Source: Akkermansia sp. (GTDB taxonomy: Bacteria; Verrucomicrobiota; Verrucomicrobiia; Verrucomicrobiales; Akkermansiaceae). From it: 45,210 bases of DNA. Shown here in pieces: positions 23,197-32,514 of the stretch; within the stretch, counting starts at the first letter, position 1, and every line of letters starts with the position of its first letter. The position numbers were made by a program, and so were the translations under genes. The notes beneath the pieces are model-generated. The model was not told the origin of the DNA. It saw nothing but the letters and a program-made list of their open reading frames with translations, and ran no database searches. Location of the stretch: positions 1 through 45,210 of the forward strand of contig JAFZHC010000021.1 in assembly GCA_017555025.1 (NCBI GenBank). Reading direction: 5' to 3'.

Positions 23197-24267
23197 TCAG
23201 GGATTGCAGAGTTTCTTGACCATGCCCTCTATGCCGATGACGACTTCTGCAAACTCGCGGTAATCGAGTTTTTCGGGCGTGTCGCTCGTCTCGTGGTAAT
23301 CATCACAGCGCATGTAGGCGGTATCTGTAATAGCGAAAGAGGGAATGCCTTCCTTCATGTACGACCAATCATCCGACCAAGCTATGCCGCGTGTAAGATA
23401 ACTGAAAGCGAGAGCGCGGACGGGGAAGCGACTTACGGAGGCGAACGTCTCGGCACAACGGCGTGAGAAACTGCGACCTCCTTTGAACCGCATGAAGCGG
23501 TTCGTGCTCATGAAGGCAATATAATCGCAGCGGTCATGTAATCCCACCAATGAACCGGCTACAGCACTACGTCGTTTTTTGTTGACGCGGGGGGAATATA
23601 CCCCCAGCGTTTCAAGCGACATCATGCCCATAACTTTGTCGGCATTGCCCAATTCTTTCACCAGCTGTCGGGCATGTACGCGGGAGCCCATCTCATCCGT
23701 CTGAAAGAATGGGGCTTCTTCGTTAGCGTAGGCTACAAAGATAATGCCGTTCTTGGTGGGGACGTCTTTGAGTTTTTTTGCGAGCGAGAGCAGGGCTGCT
23801 ATACCGGAGGCATTATCATTGGCTCCGGGGGTGCCGGTTTTGCCTTCGATGACTGGCCCATGCACATTCCACTTTTCCATGCCTACGCGGGTGTCGTAGT
23901 GTGCACCCAGCACCAGCCACGGAGCTTCCGGATCGCTGCCCGGTTTACGAACTTCAATGTTGACGGCTTGCTTACCGGCCGCTGATTTGTACTCCTCTTC
24001 GGAGGGGATGGTATAGCTCTGGCGGTTAACGGTATAACCCATCTTTTTAAACTCTTCGGTTATGTAGGCCGCTGCTTGCTCATACGCTTTCTGGTGGTAG
24101 TGGTTACGCTCTCCGATATCCCCGGCCAGCGCCGTGACATGGCTTCGCAGCTCGACCTCCGTAGCTCCGGTGTCGGGTATGCTGCCATCCCCCGTGGGCT
24201 GGTAGAGTTTTGTGCATGCGCTCAGTACCAGCAGGGTGGTGGTAAGGATGGGGAGGAGGCGTTTCAT
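23197..24267 (-). CDS. M28 family zinc metallopeptidase, lipoprotein
   Basis: An aminopeptidase-type enzyme of 356 residues. It has a lipoprotein signal peptide (LVLSAC, Cys18), so it acts at the cell envelope. Metal and catalytic residues of M28 are in place: His123 (GAHYDT), Asp151 (GANDNASG), Glu183-Glu184 (YANEEAPF), an acidic site near Glu219 and a late His in DDYHETSDTPEKL. Substrate cannot be named; relatives release N-terminal amino acids from peptides or glutaminyl residues. First gene of a run with the uracil-DNA glycosylase and Sel1 genes. Confidence 0.93.
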   Translation of the reverse strand: MKRLLPILTTTLLVLSACTKLYQPTGDGSIPDTGATEVELRSHVTALAGDIGERNHYHQKAYEQAAAYITEEFKKMGYTVNRQSYTIPSEEEYKSAAGKQAVNIEVRKPGSDPEAPWLVLGAHYDTRVGMEKWNVHGPVIEGKTGTPGANDNASGIAALLSLAKKLKDVPTKNGIIFVAYANEEAPFFQTDEMGSRVHARQLVKELGNADKVMGMMSLETLGVYSPRVNKKRRSAVAGSLVGLHDRCDYIAFMSTNRFMRFKGGRSFSRRCAETFASVSRFPVRALAFSYLTRGIAWSDDWSYMKEGIPSFAITDTAYMRCDDYHETSDTPEKLDYREFAEVVIGIEGMVKKLCNP

Positions 24268-24278
24268 GGTCAGCTATG

Positions 24279-24307
24279 AGTATAGCTTTGTTTGGACTTT
24301 ATCTCAA
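24279..24307 (-). promoter_or_regulatory. Promoter of the M28 peptidase gene, very short leader
   Basis: On the minus strand, TTGAGA (24302-24307), 17 nt, TATACT (24279-24284). The predicted leader is about 5 nt. Confidence 0.65.
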
Positions 24308-24551
24308 GCGCATACTGTGACAGTCGTCCCGATTAGAAGATAAAGATGTGTTCTGATGGTCGGAGTGAGCGTGAGTTGCTTATACGAAGTTAAATTTTGA
24401 TTCAAATGTATGTATGAATATAATGGTGCGCTTAAGCGGATTGTTGTTCAGTGTGATTTTTTTTCATAAGAGATATGATTTTGTAATTGTTATTAATTAT
24501 ATAGGAAAAATGAATTATTAAAGCTTTGTAAACTGATGTCGGATTAACGGT

Positions 24552-24579
24552 TTGACTTGGTGTAAATATTTGATATACT
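24552..24579 (+). promoter_or_regulatory. Promoter of the giant adhesin gene, with leader
   Basis: TTGACT (24552-24557), 16 nt, TATACT (24574-24579). There are 41 nt to the ATG, giving a leader of about 35 nt. This is a clear exception to the short-leader pattern of neighbouring genes. Confidence 0.65.
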
Positions 24580-24620
24580 GAAAGCCGTTCTGTTATTATC
24601 GCTTCCTCATATAGTTAGGT

Positions 24621-27600
24621 ATGAAATTACATCTTCCGGTTACGTTAAGAATGGCACTAATGGCAGCCATGGTTGCGGCCTCCACTTCGCTGTCGTACAC
24701 TCTGGCAGCAGATACGGTAACAAAGTCTGCTCATACGGAGAGTTGGCCAAGTGGAAGTGAAGTCCTCTTGGAGACGTCTGATGGTACCGTGTCTATAACC
24801 ACCACGACGTCGGAAGTGAGTGGTGCTGAGGTAATAACCGTAGCTCCCGGAGCTAATTATACCATTACTGTGAATGAGGGGGCGAATTCCGGTTATGGCG
24901 TGTTGGGTAATGGTGAGACTGTAATCAATGTAGATGGTACAGGAGTGGATGGCACGGTGCAGGAGATTTCGGATACTTCGCTCAATATTCACTCATTCCT
25001 TCATGCCAAATCTCTCAACATTGATGGTAATGCTGTGGTGACATTGGCTCCGGGAATGTTCATGAATGGTGACATGACGCACGACGTAGCCGGTAAAGAA
25101 GGTCTGGAACGGAGTCTTGGAGTACTTGTTATCGATAGCATTAATTTGGGAAATGGCTCTCTCATCCTTAATAACGGGGATGGCTATTTGTTTGATAATG
25201 GCTGGTACAATGAGAAAACCGGTAAAGTCGAGGGCGGTGAAGGTTATACCCTCAATGTGTCGGATAATAATGCCTATATTCAGGTGGGGAGCAACATGCG
25301 CACCAAGTGGGCTCTCATTGATGGAGAGTTTCATAGCCTGACTATCAGCGGTAACGCCCGAGAGTTTGACGTTACTTCTATTCGTGGAATGCGTGATTTG
25401 ATACTCGATGGTGGTCAATTTTTCATATCTGATGCGTCAGAGGCTGTTCATGGAAATCTGACGATTGGTCGTGGTGCTACTGTTGTTTTGGGGAGCGGGA
25501 GTAATAATATTATGGCTCGTGGTTCTGATACGTTCGAGGTGGATGGTCAGCTTGATATCGGAACAACTAGTCAGATGCTGGCAACAGGAAACACCGTTTA
25601 TATGAACTCCGGTTTCATTAAAGGTGTGGGCTCTGCCGATGATTTGACTGATGGGCTTCAGCTCATGATAGATTATCAGACTCGGGAGAATAACATCGGG
25701 AATAATGCCGACAATGTTGTACAGTTGATTTACTCCGGTATGGAGAACTTTATTTCAGCTGATATCAATGTTGAAGAGAATGTTATTTTTGCTAATTCCA
25801 GCGTTCATACTGACGGAACTGTTCGTGATCGTCTTGTTTTAAGTGGTAATTTGAGCGGTGCCGGTTGTATTACGATGTCCGGCTCTGGCATGGTAGAAAT
25901 TTCCGGAGAGAATGATTCTTTTACCGGAGCTGTATTTGTGGGGCGCGGTAGCTCTCTTTCTTTGAATCACACGAATGCTTTTAAGAATGCGTCTGAATTG
26001 CACATGTCTACGGGGGCAAATCTCTATCTCAATACCGGGGCGGAATACCCTGTGTTGCTCCGAAGCCTGATAATGGGTGAGGGCGCCACTTTGGCTATTG
26101 AAGATTTGGGCTCATCGCTGGTTGCTGGTGGAACGGCTGCTGCGCTTGAGGCTGAAAGCGTTTCTTTTGAAGGTTCCGGCAAGCTTAATGTTATTTTTAA
26201 CAATGAACTACGCACCATGGGGGTGTACAATATCTTCGCCTCCGGTAACGACGTGCTGAGTGAAAACTCCGACCTGGGGACGGTGGATTTTTACATGCTG
26301 AATTCTCTGGGTGAGTATGTTGCATTTGAAAAAGGACACTATGTAACCGGTTCTGTACAGGTTGATGGAGGTTATGTATATTACGTTGAAACCCGTTTTG
26401 GTAATATATGGCATGGTGGGAGTGAGGGTAATTGGTCTTCCGCTTCGTGGAATAGTCAGCAAAATTATGATGCGAGTGATTACAATTATGCCCTTTTCTT
26501 CAATCAAGAAGGGGTAAAAAACTCCGTTGTTCATCTGGATGAAGCAGTAACCGCGAATGGCATATACATTCAGAATGTAGGCATGTTGGCCGATGGGAGT
26601 GATAGCACGAGCTATACCTTCGTGGGAAGTGGGCGCGAGGGTGCTGTTGATATCGCCGGCGGAACGGAACTGCACATGCGAGACACCGCTGAAGGAGACG
26701 GCGCCGGTAACATGGGGAATGGCTCCGAGGTTGTGCTCTGTAATGTAAAAGGTGGTACTCAGGACAATCCCATGGGCTGGCTTTCTGTTTCAGTCGGTAA
26801 ATTGACTCTGGCCGATGATAGTACGATTTACTACAACGGTGATAAGATGGTGCAGGTGGGCATGATTGGTGATGCCTCGTTTGTTGTAGAGGCCGGTTCT
26901 CAGTTGATATCGTCTACAGGGGCTGAGGTGACGGCTCATGAGGGGCGTGAAGCTGCTGCGATTTCCGGTGTAAAAATGACGAATGATGCTATTTTGGGGG
27001 GCAATACAATCAGCAATCAGAATATCAGCGCCCTGAGTGATGTATGTCTGACCGGTTTTTCTGTTGAGGCTGTTGAGTTGAGGGGAACCGGCTCAATTAT
27101 AAACGGCGGGATTGGTGCGGATACCGGACTGAGTACCGACACGAATGGGATTACCAATGTAGCAGCCGGGGCTCACTACACGCTTGGTGGGGCCAGAATC
27201 ACCTTCCGAGATAAGTTGGTTAATAACGGTACGGTAACTCTTGCTGCCGGTACAGTTATTGATTACACTCGATTGGCTCCTTCTTCGACCTCCGGTACAT
27301 CCTATACCTACACTTTCATTGATGGAGGAAACGTGGAAGGTTGGAATAGTCTGGGGCTGGAGCGATTCAGCTATTACAACATAAATCTGTCCATGCTTGG
27401 CACCGGTATGGTAAGTGTGAATACCTCAACTCCCGGACAGGCTGTTATTACCTTCAATGGTATTCGCCCGATTAGCTGGGATGACGGTTGGGAGATTGAT
27501 TCTTCGCCTGTATTTGTCAAAACTTTTACCGGTAATCAGAGCGCACATGCCAACAATTTCTCCAACGGTGATTACGCTTATTCCAATATTGTGCCTGTAA

Positions 27601-30600
27601 CTACCGAGGATGCGCGTGCCTCTCATACTACCGTGGTGATGATAGAAGGTGGTGGTAGTACGAGCTGTGATTTATACCTTGCGGGTGGGTTATCATGGGG
27701 CGAGTATAATGGCCGGCAGAATTATTGGTTGCTCGACAAGGGGTCTGATTACTTCACCAAGATAGGAGGTATGATGCGTAGTGATGGGGACGGTAATATT
27801 GTGTCAACTCCGGGTTCAACTATTATCGGGCATACTCATCTGCAAATTGATGGTGCAGGAAATCGTACGAATGTAGAAGTATATGGTGGTAGCTGGGGAC
27901 TGCGACAGTCTGGTAATGCGTACTTGAGCATTAATGCCGGTGGCTATATGAATATCTATGGTGGCTCTCGTAGTGCTGAATTGAACGGTAATGTCCACAT
28001 GCAGCTTAACAGCGGTATTATTAATACATACTTTGCCGGTAAGACTTACAGTACTCCGCAGGGGCAGACCGGACAGTTTGATTTTGCCTCGGTTAGTGCG
28101 GCAAAGAATGCGATGGAATCGCTTTATCACGCTTCTACTGATATGGTAGCTCATTGGGGTGGTATTTACGCAACAGGTTCAACTTGGGAGAATGGTGGTA
28201 GCGGCGAGGCAACCAAGGTGTTGGGCAATGCTGATATTTACCTGAGTAGTGATTTTGATTTTTCATCGAACTTAGCAGTTATTGATGGTGGAGCTGCTTA
28301 TGTAGATGGTGTAAGTTCATTGCATTTGACTGATGGTGAGGAGTATGTCAACCTGAACAAGGAGGCATGCTATGCCTGGATTCAAGCGGTAAACGGTTAT
28401 TGTTATTGGGATCAAAATAGTGTATCGGATGTACAAGGATGTCAGCCTTTTGTGGGTAAATTTACGAGTGTGGAGATTCGTGGATTTGACCGCATTGAGA
28501 TGGCCGATGGGGCAAGGATGACTCTTCAGGCTAGTCGTTTCAATGTATATTCCGATGTGGTGGTTAGCGGTGCCGGCGTTATTGAATTGCTGCGTCCGGA
28601 GGTGTGCCAGAATAACTATTACGGTATCTTGCAGGCTCCGTTTGACGAGAAGGATTCTGAGCAGGGGCGTTCCATTTATATTCCCCGTCGCAATATCTCG
28701 CTTGAGAATGGTGCTCGTCTGAAAGTTTCAACGGATTATCTTACCGCTTGGAATGCCGACTCCGGGTTCTCTGCTCTTACTTCGGGGATGACTGCTGCTA
28801 ACCGTTTGAATGTAAGTAAGAGTTGGAGCTCGTACTATAATCCGTCACAGAATGGACGTTCCGATATTATCGTGGCGAATGGTACAAGCCTTGATATTTC
28901 AGATTGGCAGCGGGAGTCTGCCGGTGGTAACATGTTGGTAGATCTTTTTATTGCCGGACATGGTACTGATGGCTTGGGGGCGCTGTACAAGGGGATATCT
29001 GAGTACGATAAGAATACAGGGTCTTTCTTCCAGTTCCCATACATTGAAGTGACAGGTAATACTTCTTTTGGTATTGCTGCCGGCGCTTCGCCTATATATA
29101 TGTATGGTGCTGATAATGTGTATGATAATAAGTTGTCTGGGGGTGCCTATGTTGAAAGTGATTATCTTGGTGACTACAATCAGACTACTCTTAAGCTCAA
29201 TAATCATACGCTTAGTATTACAGGTGGAGGTTCTTTCGTCATGGTGAATACAACGGTACCCGATGAAGTGGGTGGTACCTTGTATGTGGATGAAGGTACT
29301 TTGCGTGCGGTTAATACTCCGGATCACCGTCTGCAGGATTGGGAACGCTACGACTTGAACTCGGCCAATGATGCTCGCCATGTAACTATTGCTAAGACCA
29401 GTGACATCGTGCTTAGTGAAGTGGGATTATTGCATACTGACCTCAATAACGGTTCTGATAACCTTAGTGTTGCTTTGGGGAGCGGTTTGCAGTCTTTCAA
29501 GTTTGCCTCTCTTTCCGGTCAGGGGGAGACTTATCTTGGTGATTTCGGTCTCAATGGTATTGAGATTATCGTGAACCGAGATCAGTATTACTCTGAGTAT
29601 CTGGATGAAACACAGGCATACTGGAATGAAAATGGTTATGCTTATGCTGTGTACAGCGGTACTATTATTGGTGACAGCGATTCTTCGGTTTCCAAATCCG
29701 GTGATGGTGTAGAGTATTTCTCCGGCTCGGAGAGTACCTATGGCTCATTCATGACGGAAGGTAAGTTGGGTGGTACCTATGTGTCCGGTGGTATTCTGTA
29801 TGCAATAGGAACCTCATCGTTTGGCAAGACCGCGCCTGATTCATTCTCGGCCGGTATGACCCGGGTTGATGTAGGCGTTTTTGGTTCGGGTGATGTGTAC
29901 TGGACCAGTTATAAGGATGCTGCCGGAAACATGCATGAAGGTCGCATATACTTGAGTGATGGTGTCTGTATTGCCAACCCGGGTGCTTATTACCTTAATC
30001 CTCAGTTGCCGGATAATATGCAGCCGGATGCTCACAATATGATAATTGGTGTGGAGGCTGCTCCCAACGGTACTGCGCTTAATCACCAGGTTGATGGAAA
30101 GTATTCCTTCCTGATAGACCAGGCCGATGGCTCGAACTCCACTAATACAAATAATCAGGGTGAACATGTTGGCTATATCTCTCTGGGCGGTGTGGATTAT
30201 GTGCGTATTGATACCCATAACCTCAGCGCTATTACCGGAGTGGATGGTATTTATCTGGATGGAACGCAATACAAGGCCGGTGATGAGATAGACCGTAATA
30301 AAATGCTATTGATTTCGGCCTCGGATTGGGAGCTGGTTAAGAGTGGTGAGATTGAAGCAACAGTTCTTGGCTTGGGAACTGCCGGTTTCAATGAAGCTAC
30401 GTGGAGTGGTTTGTTGCTCGATCTTAATGGCGTGAGCAGCTCTCTCGTTAAAGAAGGTGCCGGTACCTTGGTGCTGGATCAGGAAACCGCCTATAGCGGA
30501 ACTACAGAGGTGCTGGGGGGAACTCTGCGTTTGAGAGGATGGACAGATCTGAATTCTCTTGCCGCTGCAGCTTCCGGAGAGGAAAGCTCTCGTTTAACAA

Positions 30601-32405
30601 TGTCTGCCGGAACGTCCCTTATGCTTTCATACGATGGGACGTATACGGATGGTGGTATGGATGTAGAGCATTACGCTGCAACGGGTGAAGTGAAGATGAA
30701 TGCCGGTATCGTGAATGAAGTGCATGAGCTGAAAGAAAGCTTAGTACTGACTGGTATGGGTGATGTTCGCTGGTCTCTGGAGGAGGCGAGCGATACCTTT
30801 ACTGACGGTGAGACAGCTGCTCTTATTTCTGATATTGCAGAAGGGGTCAGGTATGTAATATCCGGCAGTCTCAGTGGTGATGGTAATGTGTTGCATAGCG
30901 GGGGCGGTACAACTGTGCTGGCTTGCAGTAATACCTATACGCTGGGAACTACGGTGACACGAGGAGTTGTTGAGGTTCAGACCGGCGAAGGTTTGGGGGC
31001 TACTGCTCTGGGAGGGGATGCTAATCTTGAGACTCGTAGTGGCTCTTTGGTTTGGTTCAATGCTAAGGCTCCGACTGCAGAAGAACAGAATGCCGGAAAA
31101 GTGGTGACAACGTTGGCCGCTTATAATGACGGAAATCATGAGGGTAACCTTATCTATGGAGACATCCTTATTTCTTCGTCTGATTCGCTTGCTCGAGAAC
31201 TGCATGTGACAGGTAGCGGGTACTGGGCAGAGAAAACAACTCTTGATGGATGGAACTCTGTTCTTCTCTTTGGTGGTGAGATAGCTACAACTGAAGGTAA
31301 TTGTAATAATGATGATCCTAAACATAAGCATTCCTACGCAGGATTGCTTACCGGTAATGGCTCAGTAGTGATTACTGATATTGATACAAACGCGAAGGAA
31401 GACGGTAGTGTGAGCGATTGTTTGCACGACCTGTTTACGGAGATGCACGATTATACCGGCTCCGTTATAGTGGAAGGTCATGCCGCCTATATGGGCTGTG
31501 GAACAGTAACGTCATCTTCAGGCTCCGGGCGAGAGTACAGAGTAAAGAGTGGTGTTACTGCCAATAGTGGTATTCTCTCTGTTTCCGGACAGGGGGCTCA
31601 CTTCTCGGCTGACGGGGCTGATATTATCGTGGAAAGTGGTAGCAGGATGGAACTTGTTTCTACCGGCAATGCTGCATATCCGCAGGTAGGCGGCGATGAC
31701 AGGTTTGATACAACAACCTCTGCAACGGTTACTGCCGGCTCTGTGACTATTAATTCAGGGGCTTCTTTAAATGTTACTCGCGGTGATATCAATTATCATT
31801 ACAACCTCGGAGAGGTTGAGCAGGGGGCTATTCTGAAGCCTGAAGATGTTGTCGCTGTGCTCAACGGTTATGAACGTCATCAGGCCGACGATTCATACTC
31901 TCATGTGGCTTTGGATGGTGCAAGCGGATATGATTACCACTATGATCAGACCATTGCTCTCAATCAGATTGCCGCCGGTGCTGTTGAAGCTGCAAATCTT
32001 ACGTTGACAGGTGGTTCTACTTATGAAGCTATTATGGCTAATACTAACTTGTGTGGTGGTACGCTTACTCTGGATGTAACCGCTGAGACAGGTAAGATTA
32101 ATCTTGATATCATGCTTGATGGAATGCCGGATTCTTCTCATCCTCACAGCAGAGGGCAGATTGTGCTTTTCTCGGGGGTGGATGGTATAAAGTGGGGAAC
32201 AAATGAAATGTATACGCTTGATGACAACAAGGTGTATTACACAATGGCTGAGAACTATTTTACCGGTTCCATGATTGATAATCAGGTTTATCTGGTATAT
32301 GATGCCACGGCCGGCGTGGTATACCTCGATGTGCCGGAACCTGCGACAACGACTCTGAGTATTTTGGCGCTCGCAGCCCTGGCTGCCCGTCGTAGGCGTA
32401 AGTGA
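24621..32405 (+). CDS. Giant passenger-type surface protein with PEP-CTERM tail
   Basis: A 2,594-residue protein with a signal peptide (about 1-30, ending YTLA). Most of it is Gly/Asn/Ser/Thr-rich beta-strand repeat typical of a beta-helix passenger. Clear passenger-associated repeats are LSGAGCITMSGSGMVEIS (near 410), LVKEGAGTLVLDQETAYSGT (near 1940) and LSGDGNVLHSGG (near 2085). There is no C-terminal autotransporter barrel. The protein ends in VPEPATTTLS, a hydrophobic helix and RRRRK, the PEP-CTERM signal that an exosortase recognises; no exosortase is in the window. It probably sits on the cell surface as an adhesin or glycan-binding protein. The gene is more AT-rich than its neighbours and ends at a terminator. 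Confidence 0.93.
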   Translation: MKLHLPVTLRMALMAAMVAASTSLSYTLAADTVTKSAHTESWPSGSEVLLETSDGTVSITTTTSEVSGAEVITVAPGANYTITVNEGANSGYGVLGNGETVINVDGTGVDGTVQEISDTSLNIHSFLHAKSLNIDGNAVVTLAPGMFMNGDMTHDVAGKEGLERSLGVLVIDSINLGNGSLILNNGDGYLFDNGWYNEKTGKVEGGEGYTLNVSDNNAYIQVGSNMRTKWALIDGEFHSLTISGNAREFDVTSIRGMRDLILDGGQFFISDASEAVHGNLTIGRGATVVLGSGSNNIMARGSDTFEVDGQLDIGTTSQMLATGNTVYMNSGFIKGVGSADDLTDGLQLMIDYQTRENNIGNNADNVVQLIYSGMENFISADINVEENVIFANSSVHTDGTVRDRLVLSGNLSGAGCITMSGSGMVEISGENDSFTGAVFVGRGSSLSLNHTNAFKNASELHMSTGANLYLNTGAEYPVLLRSLIMGEGATLAIEDLGSSLVAGGTAAALEAESVSFEGSGKLNVIFNNELRTMGVYNIFASGNDVLSENSDLGTVDFYMLNSLGEYVAFEKGHYVTGSVQVDGGYVYYVETRFGNIWHGGSEGNWSSASWNSQQNYDASDYNYALFFNQEGVKNSVVHLDEAVTANGIYIQNVGMLADGSDSTSYTFVGSGREGAVDIAGGTELHMRDTAEGDGAGNMGNGSEVVLCNVKGGTQDNPMGWLSVSVGKLTLADDSTIYYNGDKMVQVGMIGDASFVVEAGSQLISSTGAEVTAHEGREAAAISGVKMTNDAILGGNTISNQNISALSDVCLTGFSVEAVELRGTGSIINGGIGADTGLSTDTNGITNVAAGAHYTLGGARITFRDKLVNNGTVTLAAGTVIDYTRLAPSSTSGTSYTYTFIDGGNVEGWNSLGLERFSYYNINLSMLGTGMVSVNTSTPGQAVITFNGIRPISWDDGWEIDSSPVFVKTFTGNQSAHANNFSNGDYAYSNIVPVTTEDARASHTTVVMIEGGGSTSCDLYLAGGLSWGEYNGRQNYWLLDKGSDYFTKIGGMMRSDGDGNIVSTPGSTIIGHTHLQIDGAGNRTNVEVYGGSWGLRQSGNAYLSINAGGYMNIYGGSRSAELNGNVHMQLNSGIINTYFAGKTYSTPQGQTGQFDFASVSAAKNAMESLYHASTDMVAHWGGIYATGSTWENGGSGEATKVLGNADIYLSSDFDFSSNLAVIDGGAAYVDGVSSLHLTDGEEYVNLNKEACYAWIQAVNGYCYWDQNSVSDVQGCQPFVGKFTSVEIRGFDRIEMADGARMTLQASRFNVYSDVVVSGAGVIELLRPEVCQNNYYGILQAPFDEKDSEQGRSIYIPRRNISLENGARLKVSTDYLTAWNADSGFSALTSGMTAANRLNVSKSWSSYYNPSQNGRSDIIVANGTSLDISDWQRESAGGNMLVDLFIAGHGTDGLGALYKGISEYDKNTGSFFQFPYIEVTGNTSFGIAAGASPIYMYGADNVYDNKLSGGAYVESDYLGDYNQTTLKLNNHTLSITGGGSFVMVNTTVPDEVGGTLYVDEGTLRAVNTPDHRLQDWERYDLNSANDARHVTIAKTSDIVLSEVGLLHTDLNNGSDNLSVALGSGLQSFKFASLSGQGETYLGDFGLNGIEIIVNRDQYYSEYLDETQAYWNENGYAYAVYSGTIIGDSDSSVSKSGDGVEYFSGSESTYGSFMTEGKLGGTYVSGGILYAIGTSSFGKTAPDSFSAGMTRVDVGVFGSGDVYWTSYKDAAGNMHEGRIYLSDGVCIANPGAYYLNPQLPDNMQPDAHNMIIGVEAAPNGTALNHQVDGKYSFLIDQADGSNSTNTNNQGEHVGYISLGGVDYVRIDTHNLSAITGVDGIYLDGTQYKAGDEIDRNKMLLISASDWELVKSGEIEATVLGLGTAGFNEATWSGLLLDLNGVSSSLVKEGAGTLVLDQETAYSGTTEVLGGTLRLRGWTDLNSLAAAASGEESSRLTMSAGTSLMLSYDGTYTDGGMDVEHYAATGEVKMNAGIVNEVHELKESLVLTGMGDVRWSLEEASDTFTDGETAALISDIAEGVRYVISGSLSGDGNVLHSGGGTTVLACSNTYTLGTTVTRGVVEVQTGEGLGATALGGDANLETRSGSLVWFNAKAPTAEEQNAGKVVTTLAAYNDGNHEGNLIYGDILISSSDSLARELHVTGSGYWAEKTTLDGWNSVLLFGGEIATTEGNCNNDDPKHKHSYAGLLTGNGSVVITDIDTNAKEDGSVSDCLHDLFTEMHDYTGSVIVEGHAAYMGCGTVTSSSGSGREYRVKSGVTANSGILSVSGQGAHFSADGADIIVESGSRMELVSTGNAAYPQVGGDDRFDTTTSATVTAGSVTINSGASLNVTRGDINYHYNLGEVEQGAILKPEDVVAVLNGYERHQADDSYSHVALDGASGYDYHYDQTIALNQIAAGAVEAANLTLTGGSTYEAIMANTNLCGGTLTLDVTAETGKINLDIMLDGMPDSSHPHSRGQIVLFSGVDGIKWGTNEMYTLDDNKVYYTMAENYFTGSMIDNQVYLVYDATAGVVYLDVPEPATTTLSILALAALAARRRRK

Positions 32406-32454
32406 CTATACGTTACGCGGGGCGAATAGAAAATCTCGAATAAGCGAAAAAACG

Positions 32455-32492
32455 CCGCTGTCTGCCTTTCGTCTTGAGCAGACAGCGGTTTT
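32455..32492 (+). terminator. Terminator of the adhesin gene
   Basis: An 11-bp GC-rich stem (32455-32465 with 32478-32488) with a 12-nt loop, followed by TTTT. The right arm also forms part of the next promoter. Confidence 0.75.
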
Positions 32493-32502
32493 GCTTTAAG
32501 AT
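32474..32502 (+). promoter_or_regulatory. Promoter of the ABC-2 transporter genes
   Basis: TTGAGC (32474-32479), 17 nt, TAAGAT (32497-32502). The -35 box lies in the loop and right arm of the preceding terminator. The predicted leader is about 6 nt. Confidence 0.55.
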
Positions 32503-32514
32503 GAGCGCGATATT

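Larger units (their letters stand above)
24268..24620. other. AT-rich intergenic region between divergent genes
   Basis: This 353-nt gap is the longest without a gene in the window. It holds the M28 promoter at its left end and the adhesin promoter at its right end. Between them (about 24410-24550) it is strongly AT-rich with TTAATTA-type stretches, which could act as UP elements or bind a regulator. I see no RNA gene or ORF in it. Confidence 0.6.

Noticed and set aside
24308..24551. Small RNA or CRISPR-like element in the long AT-rich gap
   Set aside because: No repeats with regular spacing, no strong hairpin with a T-run and no frame of note; it is best read as promoter region.
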